Part shown: one piece after another, positions 34,660-43,868 of the stretch
Numbering within the stretch: position 1 is the stretch's first letter
How the letters are laid out: every line of letters starts with the position of its first letter
Origin: an uncultured Bacteroidota bacterium
GTDB taxonomy: Bacteria > Bacteroidota > Bacteroidia > Chitinophagales > Chitinophagaceae
NCBI GenBank assembly: GCA_903929195.1
Contig: CAIYTT010000221.1
Span: 1-43,868, forward strand
Direction of reading: 5' to 3'
DNA length: 43,868 nt
Program-made: the position numbers and the translations under genes
Notes under the pieces: generated by a model
What the model saw: only the letters and a program-made list of their open reading frames with translations
Told to the model about the DNA's origin: nothing
Database searches by the model: none

Positions 34660-35499
34660 ATGGAAACAATATCAATATCAGCAGCAGATGTAAACAAGCT
34701 GCGCCAGCAAACAGGTGCCGGTATGATGGATTGCCGCAAAGCTTTAACTGAAAGCAAAGGCGATTTTGAAGGTGCTATAGATTATTTACGCAAAAAGGGC
34801 CAGAAAGTGGCTGCTAATCGTAGCGACCGCGAAGCCAAAGAAGGTGTAGTAATTGCTATTGCAAATGCAGATAATACTTATGGTGTACTTGTTCAGTTGA
34901 GTTCTGAAACTGACTTTGTGGCAAAAAATGAAGATTTTATTGCTTTTGCACGCCAAATAACTCAAATTGCTCTTGATGCTAAAGTAACAGATGTTGATGC
35001 TTTTAAAGCCTTACCAATGGATACTGCAACTGTGGGCGACAGATTACTGGAAGTAGTAGCTAAAATAGGTGAAAAAATAGATATAGTTCGTTTTGAACAA
35101 ATTTCTTCCGAATCAGTTATACCATATATCCATTCCGGTTATCGTATTGGTGTACTAGTAGGTATGAATCAAGTTGCTACTGAAGGTATTATTGCTGCCG
35201 GTAGAGATGTTGCAATGCAAATTGCCGCAATGAACCCGCTTGCTGTTGATGCTAGCAGTGTTGATGCCGATTACCTTGCACGTGAAAAAGCAATTGCTAT
35301 GGAACAAGTTGCTGCTGAAGGAAAAACAGGCGATATGGCAGAAAAAATTGCTATGGGTAAATTAAATAAATTCTTTAAAGAAAATACATTATTGCCACAA
35401 GCTTTCGTAAAAGACAACAGTAAAACAGTTGCCGATTACCTTACATCTGTATCTAAAGGACTTACAGTAAAGTCTTTCAAAAGATTAATGGTAGGATAA
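34660..35499 (+). CDS. tsf: Translation elongation factor Ts
   Basis: Guanine-nucleotide exchange factor that regenerates EF-Tu-GTP. The 279-residue length is normal. The N-terminal UBA-like helix motif is VNKLRQQTGAGMMDCRKAL. The core contains SETDFVAKNEDF, which includes the TDFVAKN element that contacts EF-Tu. A C-terminal KFFKENTLLPQAFVKD stretch closes the protein. It lies 130 bases after rpsB and is followed by its own terminator. Confidence 0.98.
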   Translation: METISISAADVNKLRQQTGAGMMDCRKALTESKGDFEGAIDYLRKKGQKVAANRSDREAKEGVVIAIANADNTYGVLVQLSSETDFVAKNEDFIAFARQITQIALDAKVTDVDAFKALPMDTATVGDRLLEVVAKIGEKIDIVRFEQISSESVIPYIHSGYRIGVLVGMNQVATEGIIAAGRDVAMQIAAMNPLAVDASSVDADYLAREKAIAMEQVAAEGKTGDMAEKIAMGKLNKFFKENTLLPQAFVKDNSKTVADYLTSVSKGLTVKSFKRLMVG

Positions 35500-35517
35500 T
35501 TTATTAATAATGGTAAT

Positions 35518-35562
35518 AAAAAGAAAAGCTATCAAAACACAATTTTGGTAGCTTTTCTTTTT
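35518..35562 (+). terminator. Rho-independent terminator after tsf
   Basis: The arms AAAAAGAAAAGCTATCAAAA (35518-35537) and TTTTGGTAGCTTTTCTTTTT (35543-35562) form a long hairpin with a five-base loop and a T-rich end. Confidence 0.85.
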
Positions 35563-35672
35563 ATTGTAAAAACTTGAAAAATACCTACTGTTTGACTGTA
35601 ATTTTGTAATACATAACCAAATCAATACTTTTCAAATTTTTTTGTTTCAAATTTTAATTATATATTTAATAT

Positions 35673-36620
35673 ATGGAATCAGAAAAACAAATAATGTTTC
35701 AAAACAGACTCCAAAAAGTATGGAAACATATAAGTAAAACAGCTAAAAGACAAGAACTAGCCTGCTTTCGTTTTTATGACCACGACTTACCCGAGTTCCC
35801 TTTTGCTATAGATTGGTATAACGGCATTATACACGCTGCGGAATACAAACGCAGACATGGCATGGAAGATGATGAACATACAGTTTGGTTGGAAACCTGT
35901 AAAGATTCGCTTGCACTCATTTTGAATATAGACAAGAAGGATATATTCATGAAAGTATTGCAACGTAAAGCAGGCAGACAAGGACAATATGAAAAATTTG
36001 ATGAGCAAAAAATAGAAAAAATTGTACCCGAAGGCGGCTTAAACTTTATTATAAACCTTACAGATTATTTAAATACCGGTCTGTTCTTAGACCATCGTAT
36101 TACGAGAGATATGGTAAGGAAAGATGCCAAAGGTTGTAATGTACTGAATCTATTTTGCTACACCGGCTCTTTTAGTGTTTATGCAGCCGATGGTGGTGCA
36201 AATACGGTTACATCGGTAGATTTATCTAAAACATACCTCAATTGGGCAAAACGTAACATGCAATACAACAAACTCTATAAAGATACAAAACATGATTTTA
36301 TTCATGGTGATGTATTGGAATGGTTAGATTATATGCCACCTAATGCCTTCGACCTTATTGTGTGCGACCCACCTACATTCTCTAACAGTAAACGAATGGA
36401 AAGCGATTTTGATATACAACGAGACCATGTTCCTTTAATTAAAAAACTTTTAAAAGGTTGCACCGAAACAGGTAAGATTTATTTCAGTAATAATTATCGC
36501 AATTTTGTTTTAGATAGAGAGGACATACCTGCACTTACTGTTAAAGATATAACCGATGCTACTACACCCTTTGATTTTAAAGGTAAGCTGCACAGGAAAT
36601 GTTACTTTATAGAGAAATAG
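35673..36620 (+). CDS. SAM-dependent 23S rRNA methyltransferase, RlmK/RlmI-like
   Basis: A 315-residue class I methyltransferase. The sequence looks like the C-terminal (RlmK) half of E. coli RlmKL, which methylates N7 of G2069 in 23S rRNA. The SAM-binding motif is NLFCYTGSFSVYAADGGA, followed by VDLSKTYLNWAKRNM. The catalytic-type motif is DLIVCDPPTFSNSKRM. The ATG at 35673 fits the length of stand-alone Bacteroidota homologues. The exact target nucleotide is not shown by sequence alone. No partner gene is adjacent; a 320-base gap follows. Confidence 0.85.
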   Translation: MESEKQIMFQNRLQKVWKHISKTAKRQELACFRFYDHDLPEFPFAIDWYNGIIHAAEYKRRHGMEDDEHTVWLETCKDSLALILNIDKKDIFMKVLQRKAGRQGQYEKFDEQKIEKIVPEGGLNFIINLTDYLNTGLFLDHRITRDMVRKDAKGCNVLNLFCYTGSFSVYAADGGANTVTSVDLSKTYLNWAKRNMQYNKLYKDTKHDFIHGDVLEWLDYMPPNAFDLIVCDPPTFSNSKRMESDFDIQRDHVPLIKKLLKGCTETGKIYFSNNYRNFVLDREDIPALTVKDITDATTPFDFKGKLHRKCYFIEK

Positions 36621-36940
36621 ATGTATAGTTGTATAATATAATATTAAAGTATTGTTTTGGTATAAAGAAAAGTTTGAAGACAAATTTATGAAATGTTGAG
36701 AGAATTAATCAACACAATCATATACATATTACAGTATCTAAAACAGAACAACCGGAACTTTTGTTGTTTTGAAAAATAGAATAAATAATTGTATGTTTTT
36801 GATAATACAGATTTACCACCTTCTTCAAAACCAACTTATCTCTTTTTAATACTATTATTAATTCTATGTTGGATTTGTGTAAGTACTCTCCTACCTTTAA
36901 GTTTCAAAATATTTTGTTTCAACAATAATTGCTAATAAAA
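36621..36940. other. Gene-free region upstream of mazG
   Basis: This is 320 bases of AT-rich DNA. I see no gene on either strand, no clear hairpin and no repeat matching others in the window. Confidence 0.5.
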
Positions 36941-37711
36941 ATGCTGTATTCTAAATCTATTGAGCGCCTTCGTAAAATAATGGATGAACTTAGGGAGCAA
37001 TGCCCTTGGGATAAAAAACAAACAATACTCTCACTTCGCCAGCAAACAATAGAGGAGGTATATGAGCTGGCAGATGCCGTTTCTGATCATAATTGGCAAG
37101 GCATAAAGGAAGAATTGGGTGATTTATTATTGCATATATTGTTTTACAGTAAAATAGGTAGCGAACAACAACAGTTTACATTTGATGACGTTATAGAAGG
37201 TGTATGTAATAAATTAGTAAAACGACATCCGCACATTTATGGTACAGTAACAGTACAAAATGATACAGATGTTTCTGTAAACTGGGAAAAAATTAAGCAA
37301 CAAGATAACAAGAAATCAATTTTAAGCGGTGTGCCACCATCTATGCCCGCACTGATGAAGGCATTAAGACTACAAGAAAAAACTAAAAAAGTAGGTTTTG
37401 AATGGGAAAATACAGAGCAAGTATTAGCAAAAGTAAATGAGGAGCTTCAAGAATTGCAAGAAGCAATTGCATTAGATGATAAAAATGAAATAGAAGAAGA
37501 ATTTGGAGATGTGTTATTTGCACTCATTAATTATGCTCGCTTTATTAAAGTGGACCCCGAACATGCATTGGAACTTACAAATAAAAAATTTATAAGAAGG
37601 TTTCAAAAAATAGAAGAAATGGCTGCGGGTTTGGGAAAAACACTACACGATATGACACTTAATGAGATGGACGCACTTTGGAATGAAGTAAAAGCAATGG
37701 AAAAAGCATAG
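36941..37711 (+). CDS. mazG: Nucleoside triphosphate pyrophosphohydrolase MazG
   Basis: House-cleaning enzyme that hydrolyses (d)NTPs to NMP and pyrophosphate. The 256-residue protein from ATG 36941 has two MazG domains. The first contains LREQCPWDKKQT, the metal-binding EEVYEL and EELGDLLLHILFYS. The second contains EELQELQEAI and EEFGDVLFALINYAR. A TTG at 36929 is in frame but adds only four residues. Its TAG stop is immediately followed by the ATG of the histidine kinase gene, so the two are likely cotranscribed. Confidence 0.95.
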   Translation: MLYSKSIERLRKIMDELREQCPWDKKQTILSLRQQTIEEVYELADAVSDHNWQGIKEELGDLLLHILFYSKIGSEQQQFTFDDVIEGVCNKLVKRHPHIYGTVTVQNDTDVSVNWEKIKQQDNKKSILSGVPPSMPALMKALRLQEKTKKVGFEWENTEQVLAKVNEELQELQEAIALDDKNEIEEEFGDVLFALINYARFIKVDPEHALELTNKKFIRRFQKIEEMAAGLGKTLHDMTLNEMDALWNEVKAMEKA

Positions 37712-40700
37712 ATGTTTAGAAAATATCCATATTGGGCTTGGCTTTTAATAAGTATTACGCTCTGGGTTATTAACGGTCTGCATTTTCATGCTCACCGCCA
37801 AGAACTGTTGCCTGAAACTATGGCTAATGCAGTAAAAAATGATTTACAACAAAAAGAAAGAAGCTTAAATGCATTTATAAATAATAAAGATTTGCTTAGG
37901 CGAATATATTCCGATTCGCTTACCGAAAAGGAATCAATACAATTAAATCATTTTGCCTATTTTATTTATGCATATAATAATGATACCTTAGTTTATTGGA
38001 ATACGAACAAAGTAATAGGAAACATTAATGATTCTATTGCAGATAAAACCATATTAATACATAACGATAAAGGAGTATTTCTTGAAAAATGCTGCCCATT
38101 TAATTTTGGTAGCACTATAAAAAAAATAGTTGTACTGTTTCCTATATACATATCTTACCCTTTAGAAAATGAATATCTTAAATCACATTTTGTAGCGTCA
38201 GAATACATACCAATAAAAACTAAAATAGTTTCAGACAATACTATTCCCGGGCTATATGCTATAAAAATGCTTACCGGTAATACAGCATTTTATTTAAACT
38301 TTAATCAAGCCGAAATACAAAAATGGATTCCGGATGATACATTTCTATACATGCTTTTCGCTGCAATTTTTACGAGCATTTTTTGGATTCAATTAATGAT
38401 TAATTATATTACTCGCAAAAAATCTGCTTTTTTAAGTTTCATAATCACCTTGTTTTTAATAATAGTATTTAGATTAGAATTAAGAAATTTTGAAACATTT
38501 TTTAATCTGGATACCTTGGCGTTCTTCTCGCCTCGTTTATATGCATCAAATACTTATTTATCGTCATTAGGCGACTTATTCCTAAATACGTTGTTTGTAT
38601 TATGGATGATTATTTTTATTACCCGACATACACCCTATAAAACGTTTTTTGTTCAACTTAAAAATGCTTGGCTAAAAACGTTTATTTCATTGGGGCTAAT
38701 TGTAGGGCTAATGCTATATGTATTATTCTTTACAAGCATTAGTCACAGTTTAGTTATCGATTCTGAAATATCGTTTGACGTAAGTCATTTTTATGCTATA
38801 AATATTTATTCCATTTTAGGCTTGGCTACAATATGTACCATAACAGGTATTTCTTGTATGATAATCTATTTGTTTAATACACAATTAATTGTATTAATAA
38901 AGAATAAGTGGCTTAAATACGGCATAATTGTTCTAATAAGTTTAATACTGATTCTATTGATACCAAAATTGCATAATCAATTTTCACTATTTTTATTTTC
39001 TTGGTTATTAGTAACTATTGTATTATTAGATATTCGCAATTTCACAATTGTATCAGACCTTTTTAAGCCGCACATGATATTTTGGGCTATTTATATATGC
39101 ACTTTCAACACATGCATATTGCAATATTTTAGTTTAGTAAAAGAGAGAGATGACCGTAAAACATTTGTAGAACAAAAATTAACACCCCAAAGAGATAATA
39201 TTCTTGAATATGCTTTTGTAAAAACATCAGAAGCAATAAGTAAGGATAAAATATTGAAAAATTACTTTGCAAATCCATCTGTTATAAACAGAAAAACAGT
39301 AAACCAACGCTTTGATGCGTTGTACTTAAACGGACCAGCAAATAAGTACCAGTCAAGAGTTTATTTATTCGACTCGGCAGGCGAAGATTTATATAATAAA
39401 GATACAACAGACTACCCAACCTTGCTAAATGAAAAAAATGAGTCTGCAACAACTGTTTGTAATTATTTGTATTATAAAGAGTCTATATTAGATAGGCACT
39501 ATTATTTATCTTATATTCCTATTACAGATGATTCTGAAAAGCACACTTTAGGATATGTAATTATAGACCTTGACCTTAAAAAAAGAATAATAGAAACAGT
39601 GTATCCCGAATTATTACAACCACCTGTAAACCAAGCAAATACAGGCGAAAATGAATATGCTTACGCTATTTATGTAAACGATAAATTGATAACACAAACA
39701 AATAACTACCCTTTTAATGTAAAGTTAGACAATGATACCTTAAAAGAACAACAGTATGTTTTTTACGAAAACAATAATATTACTGAATTATACTATAAAA
39801 TATCTAATAAGAGAACAGTTGTTGTAGTGCATTATCACAAATTAATATACGAAACAATAACTTTGTTTTCTTATTTGTTTGGCATACAAGTACTTTTAGC
39901 TTTAATTATACTTATATATCAACTATTTCTTTCCTATTTTAACGGTACCATTTTTACTGCCGGTTTTATAAAGCTAACCCTACGCAGACGCATACATTTT
40001 TCAATGCTTGCAGTTGTTCTATTGTCTTTTATTATTATAGGTACTGTAACTATTATCTTTTTTACAATAGAATATAAAACATCAAATACAGTAAAATTAG
40101 AAACAGCAATGCAGGTTGTAAAACAATCGGTACAAGACTATCTTAAAAAAGAAAATGCATTTGATGCCGATTACCTCTTTGATTCTGTTAGTAAATCAAA
40201 ACATTTTAAATATTTCATTAATAATTTGGCAAGCAATCAAAAAATAGATATTAATATATTTGATGATAAAGGAAATTTATTTACAACCTCGCAAGATGAT
40301 ATTTTTGATAAAGGACTTATTTCAAGAAAAATAAGACCCGATGCCTTCTTTCAATTAAGCAGTAAAGGTAAATCTTTGGTAATACAAGACGAGCAAATTT
40401 CCGGTTTAAAATACTTGGCAGCCTATCAGCCCTTGCGAGACGACCAAGGCATTACACTTGGCTATGTTAACGTTCCCTTTTTCTCCAGCGAAAAAGATTT
40501 GAAATTTCAAATTTCAAATATCGTAGTTACATTAATTAATTTGTATGCATTTATCTTTTTAATGTCAAGTATCATTACTGTAATAATTACCCGTTGGATT
40601 ATAAGAACATTTAATATTATTACTCGTCAATTTGAAAGAATTAATCTACAAAAAAATGAGCGTATTGTGTGGCCTTATGATGATGAGATAGGAAAATTAG

Positions 40701-41437
40701 TGTCGGAATATAATAATATGGTGAAGAAAGTGGAAGAAAATGCAATATTGTTGGCACAAAGCGAACGAGAGAGTGCTTGGCGTGAAATGGCTAGGCAAGT
40801 AGCCCACGAAATAAAAAATCCTTTAACTCCAATGAAATTAAATATTCAATACTTACAAAAAGCATTAAATAATAATCAGTCTAATATAAAAGAATTAGGT
40901 GAGCGGGTATCAAACTCTATTATCGAACAGATAGATAATTTATCTTATATAGCTTCTGAATTTTCTAATTTTGCTAAAATGCCGGAAGCAAAACCCGAAA
41001 CTATTGAATTAGGTGCTTTACTAAATAGAGCCATAGAACTATATGTAAATGACGAAGAATTAAAAGTTACTATTATTAATAATCCTTCAAAAATAGTTGT
41101 AGTATCAGATAAGAGCCAATTGTTACGGGTATTTACCAATTTACTTGAAAACGCAAAACAAGCAATACCCAATACAAGAAAAGGTATTATAACGGTATCA
41201 ACAGTTATAGATAATGAATATGTAATTATTTCTATTGCCGATAATGGTAATGGAATTCCGGAAGAAATAGTTAGCAAAATTTTTCATCCTTATTTTACTA
41301 CAAAGTCTTCGGGAACAGGCTTGGGGCTTGCTATGACGAAGAAAATAATTGAGTTCTGGAAAGGACAAATATGGTTTGAGACCAAAATAAACGAGGGTAC
41401 TACCTTTTTTATTAAAATGGTAATTATCACTAATTAG
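37712..41437 (+). CDS. Large NtrY-like membrane sensor histidine kinase
   Basis: A 1241-residue sensor kinase. It has one membrane helix at the N terminus, a first periplasmic region of about 180 residues, and a block of about seven membrane helices (residues 210-440). A second extracytoplasmic region (440-730) follows, then two helices around 730-790, another sensor-like region (800-930) and a final helix with a HAMP-like linker. The HisKA helix carries H1032 in VAHEIKNPLTPMKL, and the ATPase domain shows NLLENAKQA, ADNGNGIP and GTGLGLAM. The DHp segment resembles NtrY-type kinases. No response regulator is beside it. Its length and repeated sensor regions are unusual. Confidence 0.9.
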   Translation: MFRKYPYWAWLLISITLWVINGLHFHAHRQELLPETMANAVKNDLQQKERSLNAFINNKDLLRRIYSDSLTEKESIQLNHFAYFIYAYNNDTLVYWNTNKVIGNINDSIADKTILIHNDKGVFLEKCCPFNFGSTIKKIVVLFPIYISYPLENEYLKSHFVASEYIPIKTKIVSDNTIPGLYAIKMLTGNTAFYLNFNQAEIQKWIPDDTFLYMLFAAIFTSIFWIQLMINYITRKKSAFLSFIITLFLIIVFRLELRNFETFFNLDTLAFFSPRLYASNTYLSSLGDLFLNTLFVLWMIIFITRHTPYKTFFVQLKNAWLKTFISLGLIVGLMLYVLFFTSISHSLVIDSEISFDVSHFYAINIYSILGLATICTITGISCMIIYLFNTQLIVLIKNKWLKYGIIVLISLILILLIPKLHNQFSLFLFSWLLVTIVLLDIRNFTIVSDLFKPHMIFWAIYICTFNTCILQYFSLVKERDDRKTFVEQKLTPQRDNILEYAFVKTSEAISKDKILKNYFANPSVINRKTVNQRFDALYLNGPANKYQSRVYLFDSAGEDLYNKDTTDYPTLLNEKNESATTVCNYLYYKESILDRHYYLSYIPITDDSEKHTLGYVIIDLDLKKRIIETVYPELLQPPVNQANTGENEYAYAIYVNDKLITQTNNYPFNVKLDNDTLKEQQYVFYENNNITELYYKISNKRTVVVVHYHKLIYETITLFSYLFGIQVLLALIILIYQLFLSYFNGTIFTAGFIKLTLRRRIHFSMLAVVLLSFIIIGTVTIIFFTIEYKTSNTVKLETAMQVVKQSVQDYLKKENAFDADYLFDSVSKSKHFKYFINNLASNQKIDINIFDDKGNLFTTSQDDIFDKGLISRKIRPDAFFQLSSKGKSLVIQDEQISGLKYLAAYQPLRDDQGITLGYVNVPFFSSEKDLKFQISNIVVTLINLYAFIFLMSSIITVIITRWIIRTFNIITRQFERINLQKNERIVWPYDDEIGKLVSEYNNMVKKVEENAILLAQSERESAWREMARQVAHEIKNPLTPMKLNIQYLQKALNNNQSNIKELGERVSNSIIEQIDNLSYIASEFSNFAKMPEAKPETIELGALLNRAIELYVNDEELKVTIINNPSKIVVVSDKSQLLRVFTNLLENAKQAIPNTRKGIITVSTVIDNEYVIISIADNGNGIPEEIVSKIFHPYFTTKSSGTGLGLAMTKKIIEFWKGQIWFETKINEGTTFFIKMVIITN

Positions 41438-41809
41438 AACAATTGAGAGTACTTGATTTAGTGCCTCATGAAAATTATGCTGTTTCTCTTTTGTCAAAAA
41501 AATAAAGTCCTTGCCATTAAGCAAATTTTCTTGCTAGAAATAATTTACTGAGAGGTTAAACCCAATTTATGCTATAGCTTCGTAATACGCTGTAATCATT
41601 TGAATATCAATATCTTGAGTATTGGATTTTCTACAGCAAAGCAATTCAGATTTTATCAAAATGCCATTGATAATCAATTAGTTAAGTCGATTATGTGGTT
41701 TCAACTGCAAAATCTGGGTTTAAACGTTCGCTGGGCAAAGAAAGAAAAATATTTATAAACGGAGATACCAGTATTAATCAATAAAATTTACCTATTCACT
41801 AAAATAACC
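41438..41809. other. Gene-free region with a possible decayed mobile element
   Basis: No gene is convincing. TTAAACCCA (about 41558-41566) and TGGGTTTAA (about 41714-41722) are inverted copies roughly 150 bases apart, recalling a MITE or IS remnant. Inside lies the 19-bp stretch ATTGATAATCAATTAGTTA (41666-41684), also present at 32416-32434. Confidence 0.35.
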
Positions 41810-41841
41810 TTTGTTTGTGTTCATAAATAAACATTCCTTTG
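41810..41841 (+). promoter_or_regulatory. Promoter of the initiator tRNA gene
   Basis: TTTG (41810-41813), 20 bases, and TTCCTTTG (41834-41841, one mismatch to TAnnTTTG). The tRNA begins eight bases after the -7 element, as expected for a short 5' leader. Confidence 0.45.
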
Positions 41842-41849
41842 CAGTAACT

Positions 41850-42786
<937 letters not shown>

Positions 42787-43868
42787 TTATTGTTGTCCGA
42801 CAAACGGAGATAAAAAAGAATATTAGTTGTGAATTCCGCTACAGTCCTACATTTGAAATGTCAATTGAAAAGCAGGGTGTTGTACCTTTTTAGGAATATC
42901 CGGTGATTTGTTGCTTTTAATTCGTTTTCTTTTCTGTTTAAACGTATTAATAATGGCAGACAAGTCAATATAGTTCATGATGTGTAGTCTTACAATAGTT
43001 GCTAAAATAGAGAATGCCATTTTCGACTGATGCTCTTTATAGGCAACATCTAATAATAAAAGAGCTATCAAAGCACACCATATCTGTATCTCTATAGCAT
43101 TGGAGTTATCGCCAAAAAAATAGGTAAGAGGGAAGTTTTGCTTTAGTTTTTTGAAAAATGTTTCTATCTGCCAACGGTTTTCATATATAGCGGCTATTTC
43201 TACAGCAGTCAGTTCAAAATTATTGGTGATATAGACAAATGCCTTATTGTATTTGGATGAAAATACTGCAACTCTTCTCATTTGCTGCTTTAACAGTTCT
43301 TGATTTGCCTTATAGCTTACCTCTATCTTTTCATCTTTTAATATATTCTGGGCGTCATTGGGGAGTGCAAATTCCTCTATTGTTACATAATCTGCATTAT
43401 CTTTTTGTCGTGTTACATAGTAAATACCTCTTTTCGTAAATGCAGCGAACTGTAGATAGTTGATGTAGGCTTTATCAAAGGCAATGATAGAGTAATCAGG
43501 CAGTTCTTTTATGTACTTATAAAACTGCTGGTCGTGTAAGGCAGCGGCCGTATATTTGATAAAGGAAGGCATATTCGTATCTGCATTTAATAGGGTATGC
43601 ACCTTCATTCCGCCTTTGCTTTTTCCATCTTTTCGTTTCCTTCCTGCCGGTTTAAGAATGGCTTTGAACAAGGAGATAGTCGTACTGTCCAGTATATACA
43701 ACCTTTCAAGCAATATCGTTTTCAATCGGCTGTCCGAGATACGATGCTTATAAATACTGTACAGCTTTTGGTAAATGGATCCAAAAACTTTAGACGGTCG
43801 CTGTTTGTTCCCGTCACTTAAAGTACTTCGTGGAGGAACTCTTTTTAGATTGATATGTTGTAGCTTTC
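42787..43868. mobile_element. IS4-family insertion sequence, one end inside the window
   Basis: The transposase gene plus about 60 bases of flank replace the 5' part of the recombinase gene. The left limit is set by the loss of recombinase coding at 42787-42789. Just beyond it lies the palindrome TTGTCCGACAA (42793-42803), a candidate for part of the terminal repeat. The other end is outside the window, so the target duplication cannot be checked. Confidence 0.7.
42847..43868 (-). CDS. IS4-family transposase, N terminus outside the window
   Basis: DDE transposase that cuts and joins the insertion sequence. It is partial: the frame stays open to the window edge, where it reads LQHINLKRVPPRSTLSDGN, typical of the conserved part before the catalytic domain in Bacteroidota IS4 transposases. 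The first catalytic Asp is in ILDSTT, the second in IAFDKAY, and the Glu sits in YENRWQIETFFKKLK, a clear Y-(2)-R-(3)-E-(6)-K signature of the IS4 family. A TTG at 43725 is in frame, but the conserved sequence upstream shows that it is not the true start. All three catalytic residues are present, so it may be functional if the missing part is intact. Confidence 0.92.
   Translation of the reverse strand, partial: KLQHINLKRVPPRSTLSDGNKQRPSKVFGSIYQKLYSIYKHRISDSRLKTILLERLYILDSTTISLFKAILKPAGRKRKDGKSKGGMKVHTLLNADTNMPSFIKYTAAALHDQQFYKYIKELPDYSIIAFDKAYINYLQFAAFTKRGIYYVTRQKDNADYVTIEEFALPNDAQNILKDEKIEVSYKANQELLKQQMRRVAVFSSKYNKAFVYITNNFELTAVEIAAIYENRWQIETFFKKLKQNFPLTYFFGDNSNAIEIQIWCALIALLLLDVAYKEHQSKMAFSILATIVRLHIMNYIDLSAIINTFKQKRKRIKSNKSPDIPKKVQHPAFQLTFQM

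Overview
The window is AT-rich and comes from a member of the Bacteroidota, probably a Chitinophagales or Sphingobacteriales relative. The evidence is two proteins with type IX secretion (T9SS) C-terminal sorting domains, Bacteroidota families such as DUF2480 and DUF4919, the gene order rplM-rpsI-rpsB-tsf, almost no Shine-Dalgarno sequences, and promoters of the TTTG-N20-TAnnTTTG kind. No species name can be supported.

Layout. 1-6.3 kb: M28 peptidase, lipoprotein, DUF2480 protein, L,D-transpeptidase, then a reverse pair (GHL10 glycosidase-like protein and CDF metal exporter). 6.0-6.7 kb: a cluster of five parS-like ParB sites between the glycosidase gene and mnmG, the last inside mnmG. This is the clearest chromosome-scale signal in the window. 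6.3-13.5 kb: mnmG, recX, apaG, an Omp85-like barrel, a multipass membrane protein, and a DUF4919 gene with an in-frame stop before its conserved tail. 13.6-17.1 kb: accessory region with a HEPN gene overlapping a small unknown gene, intergenic repeats, a T9SS cargo gene, and a Fic gene whose promoter is covered by a 40-bp perfect inverted repeat. 17.4-23.4 kb: thiolase, trhO, a YD-like protein, a DoxX/MauE-thioredoxin fusion, a TonB C-domain protein and a ThiF-rhodanese fusion. 23.4-25.3 kb: a two-gene Septu (PtuA/PtuB-like) antiphage system. 25.7-29.9 kb: a large NHL/Ig-like T9SS protein and rluE. 30.1-31.9 kb: a second two-gene ATPase-nuclease module (AAA/ABC-type ATPase plus PD-(D/E)xK-like protein), the best candidate for an undescribed defence system. 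It is followed by a frameshifted gene remnant. 32.5-41.4 kb: rplM-rpsI-rpsB-tsf (S2 has an unusual Gly-rich tandem-repeat tail), an RlmK-like methyltransferase, mazG and a 1241-residue histidine kinase. 41.8-43.9 kb: initiator tRNA with a serine recombinase remnant running antisense into it, cut at its 5' side by an IS4-family element that leaves the window.

The housekeeping genes cover tRNA and rRNA modification, translation and nucleotide clean-up. Between them sit four separate conflict or defence-type loci (HEPN pair, Fic, Septu, ATPase-nuclease pair) and one integration site at the initiator tRNA. All family calls were made by reading motifs, without database searches.
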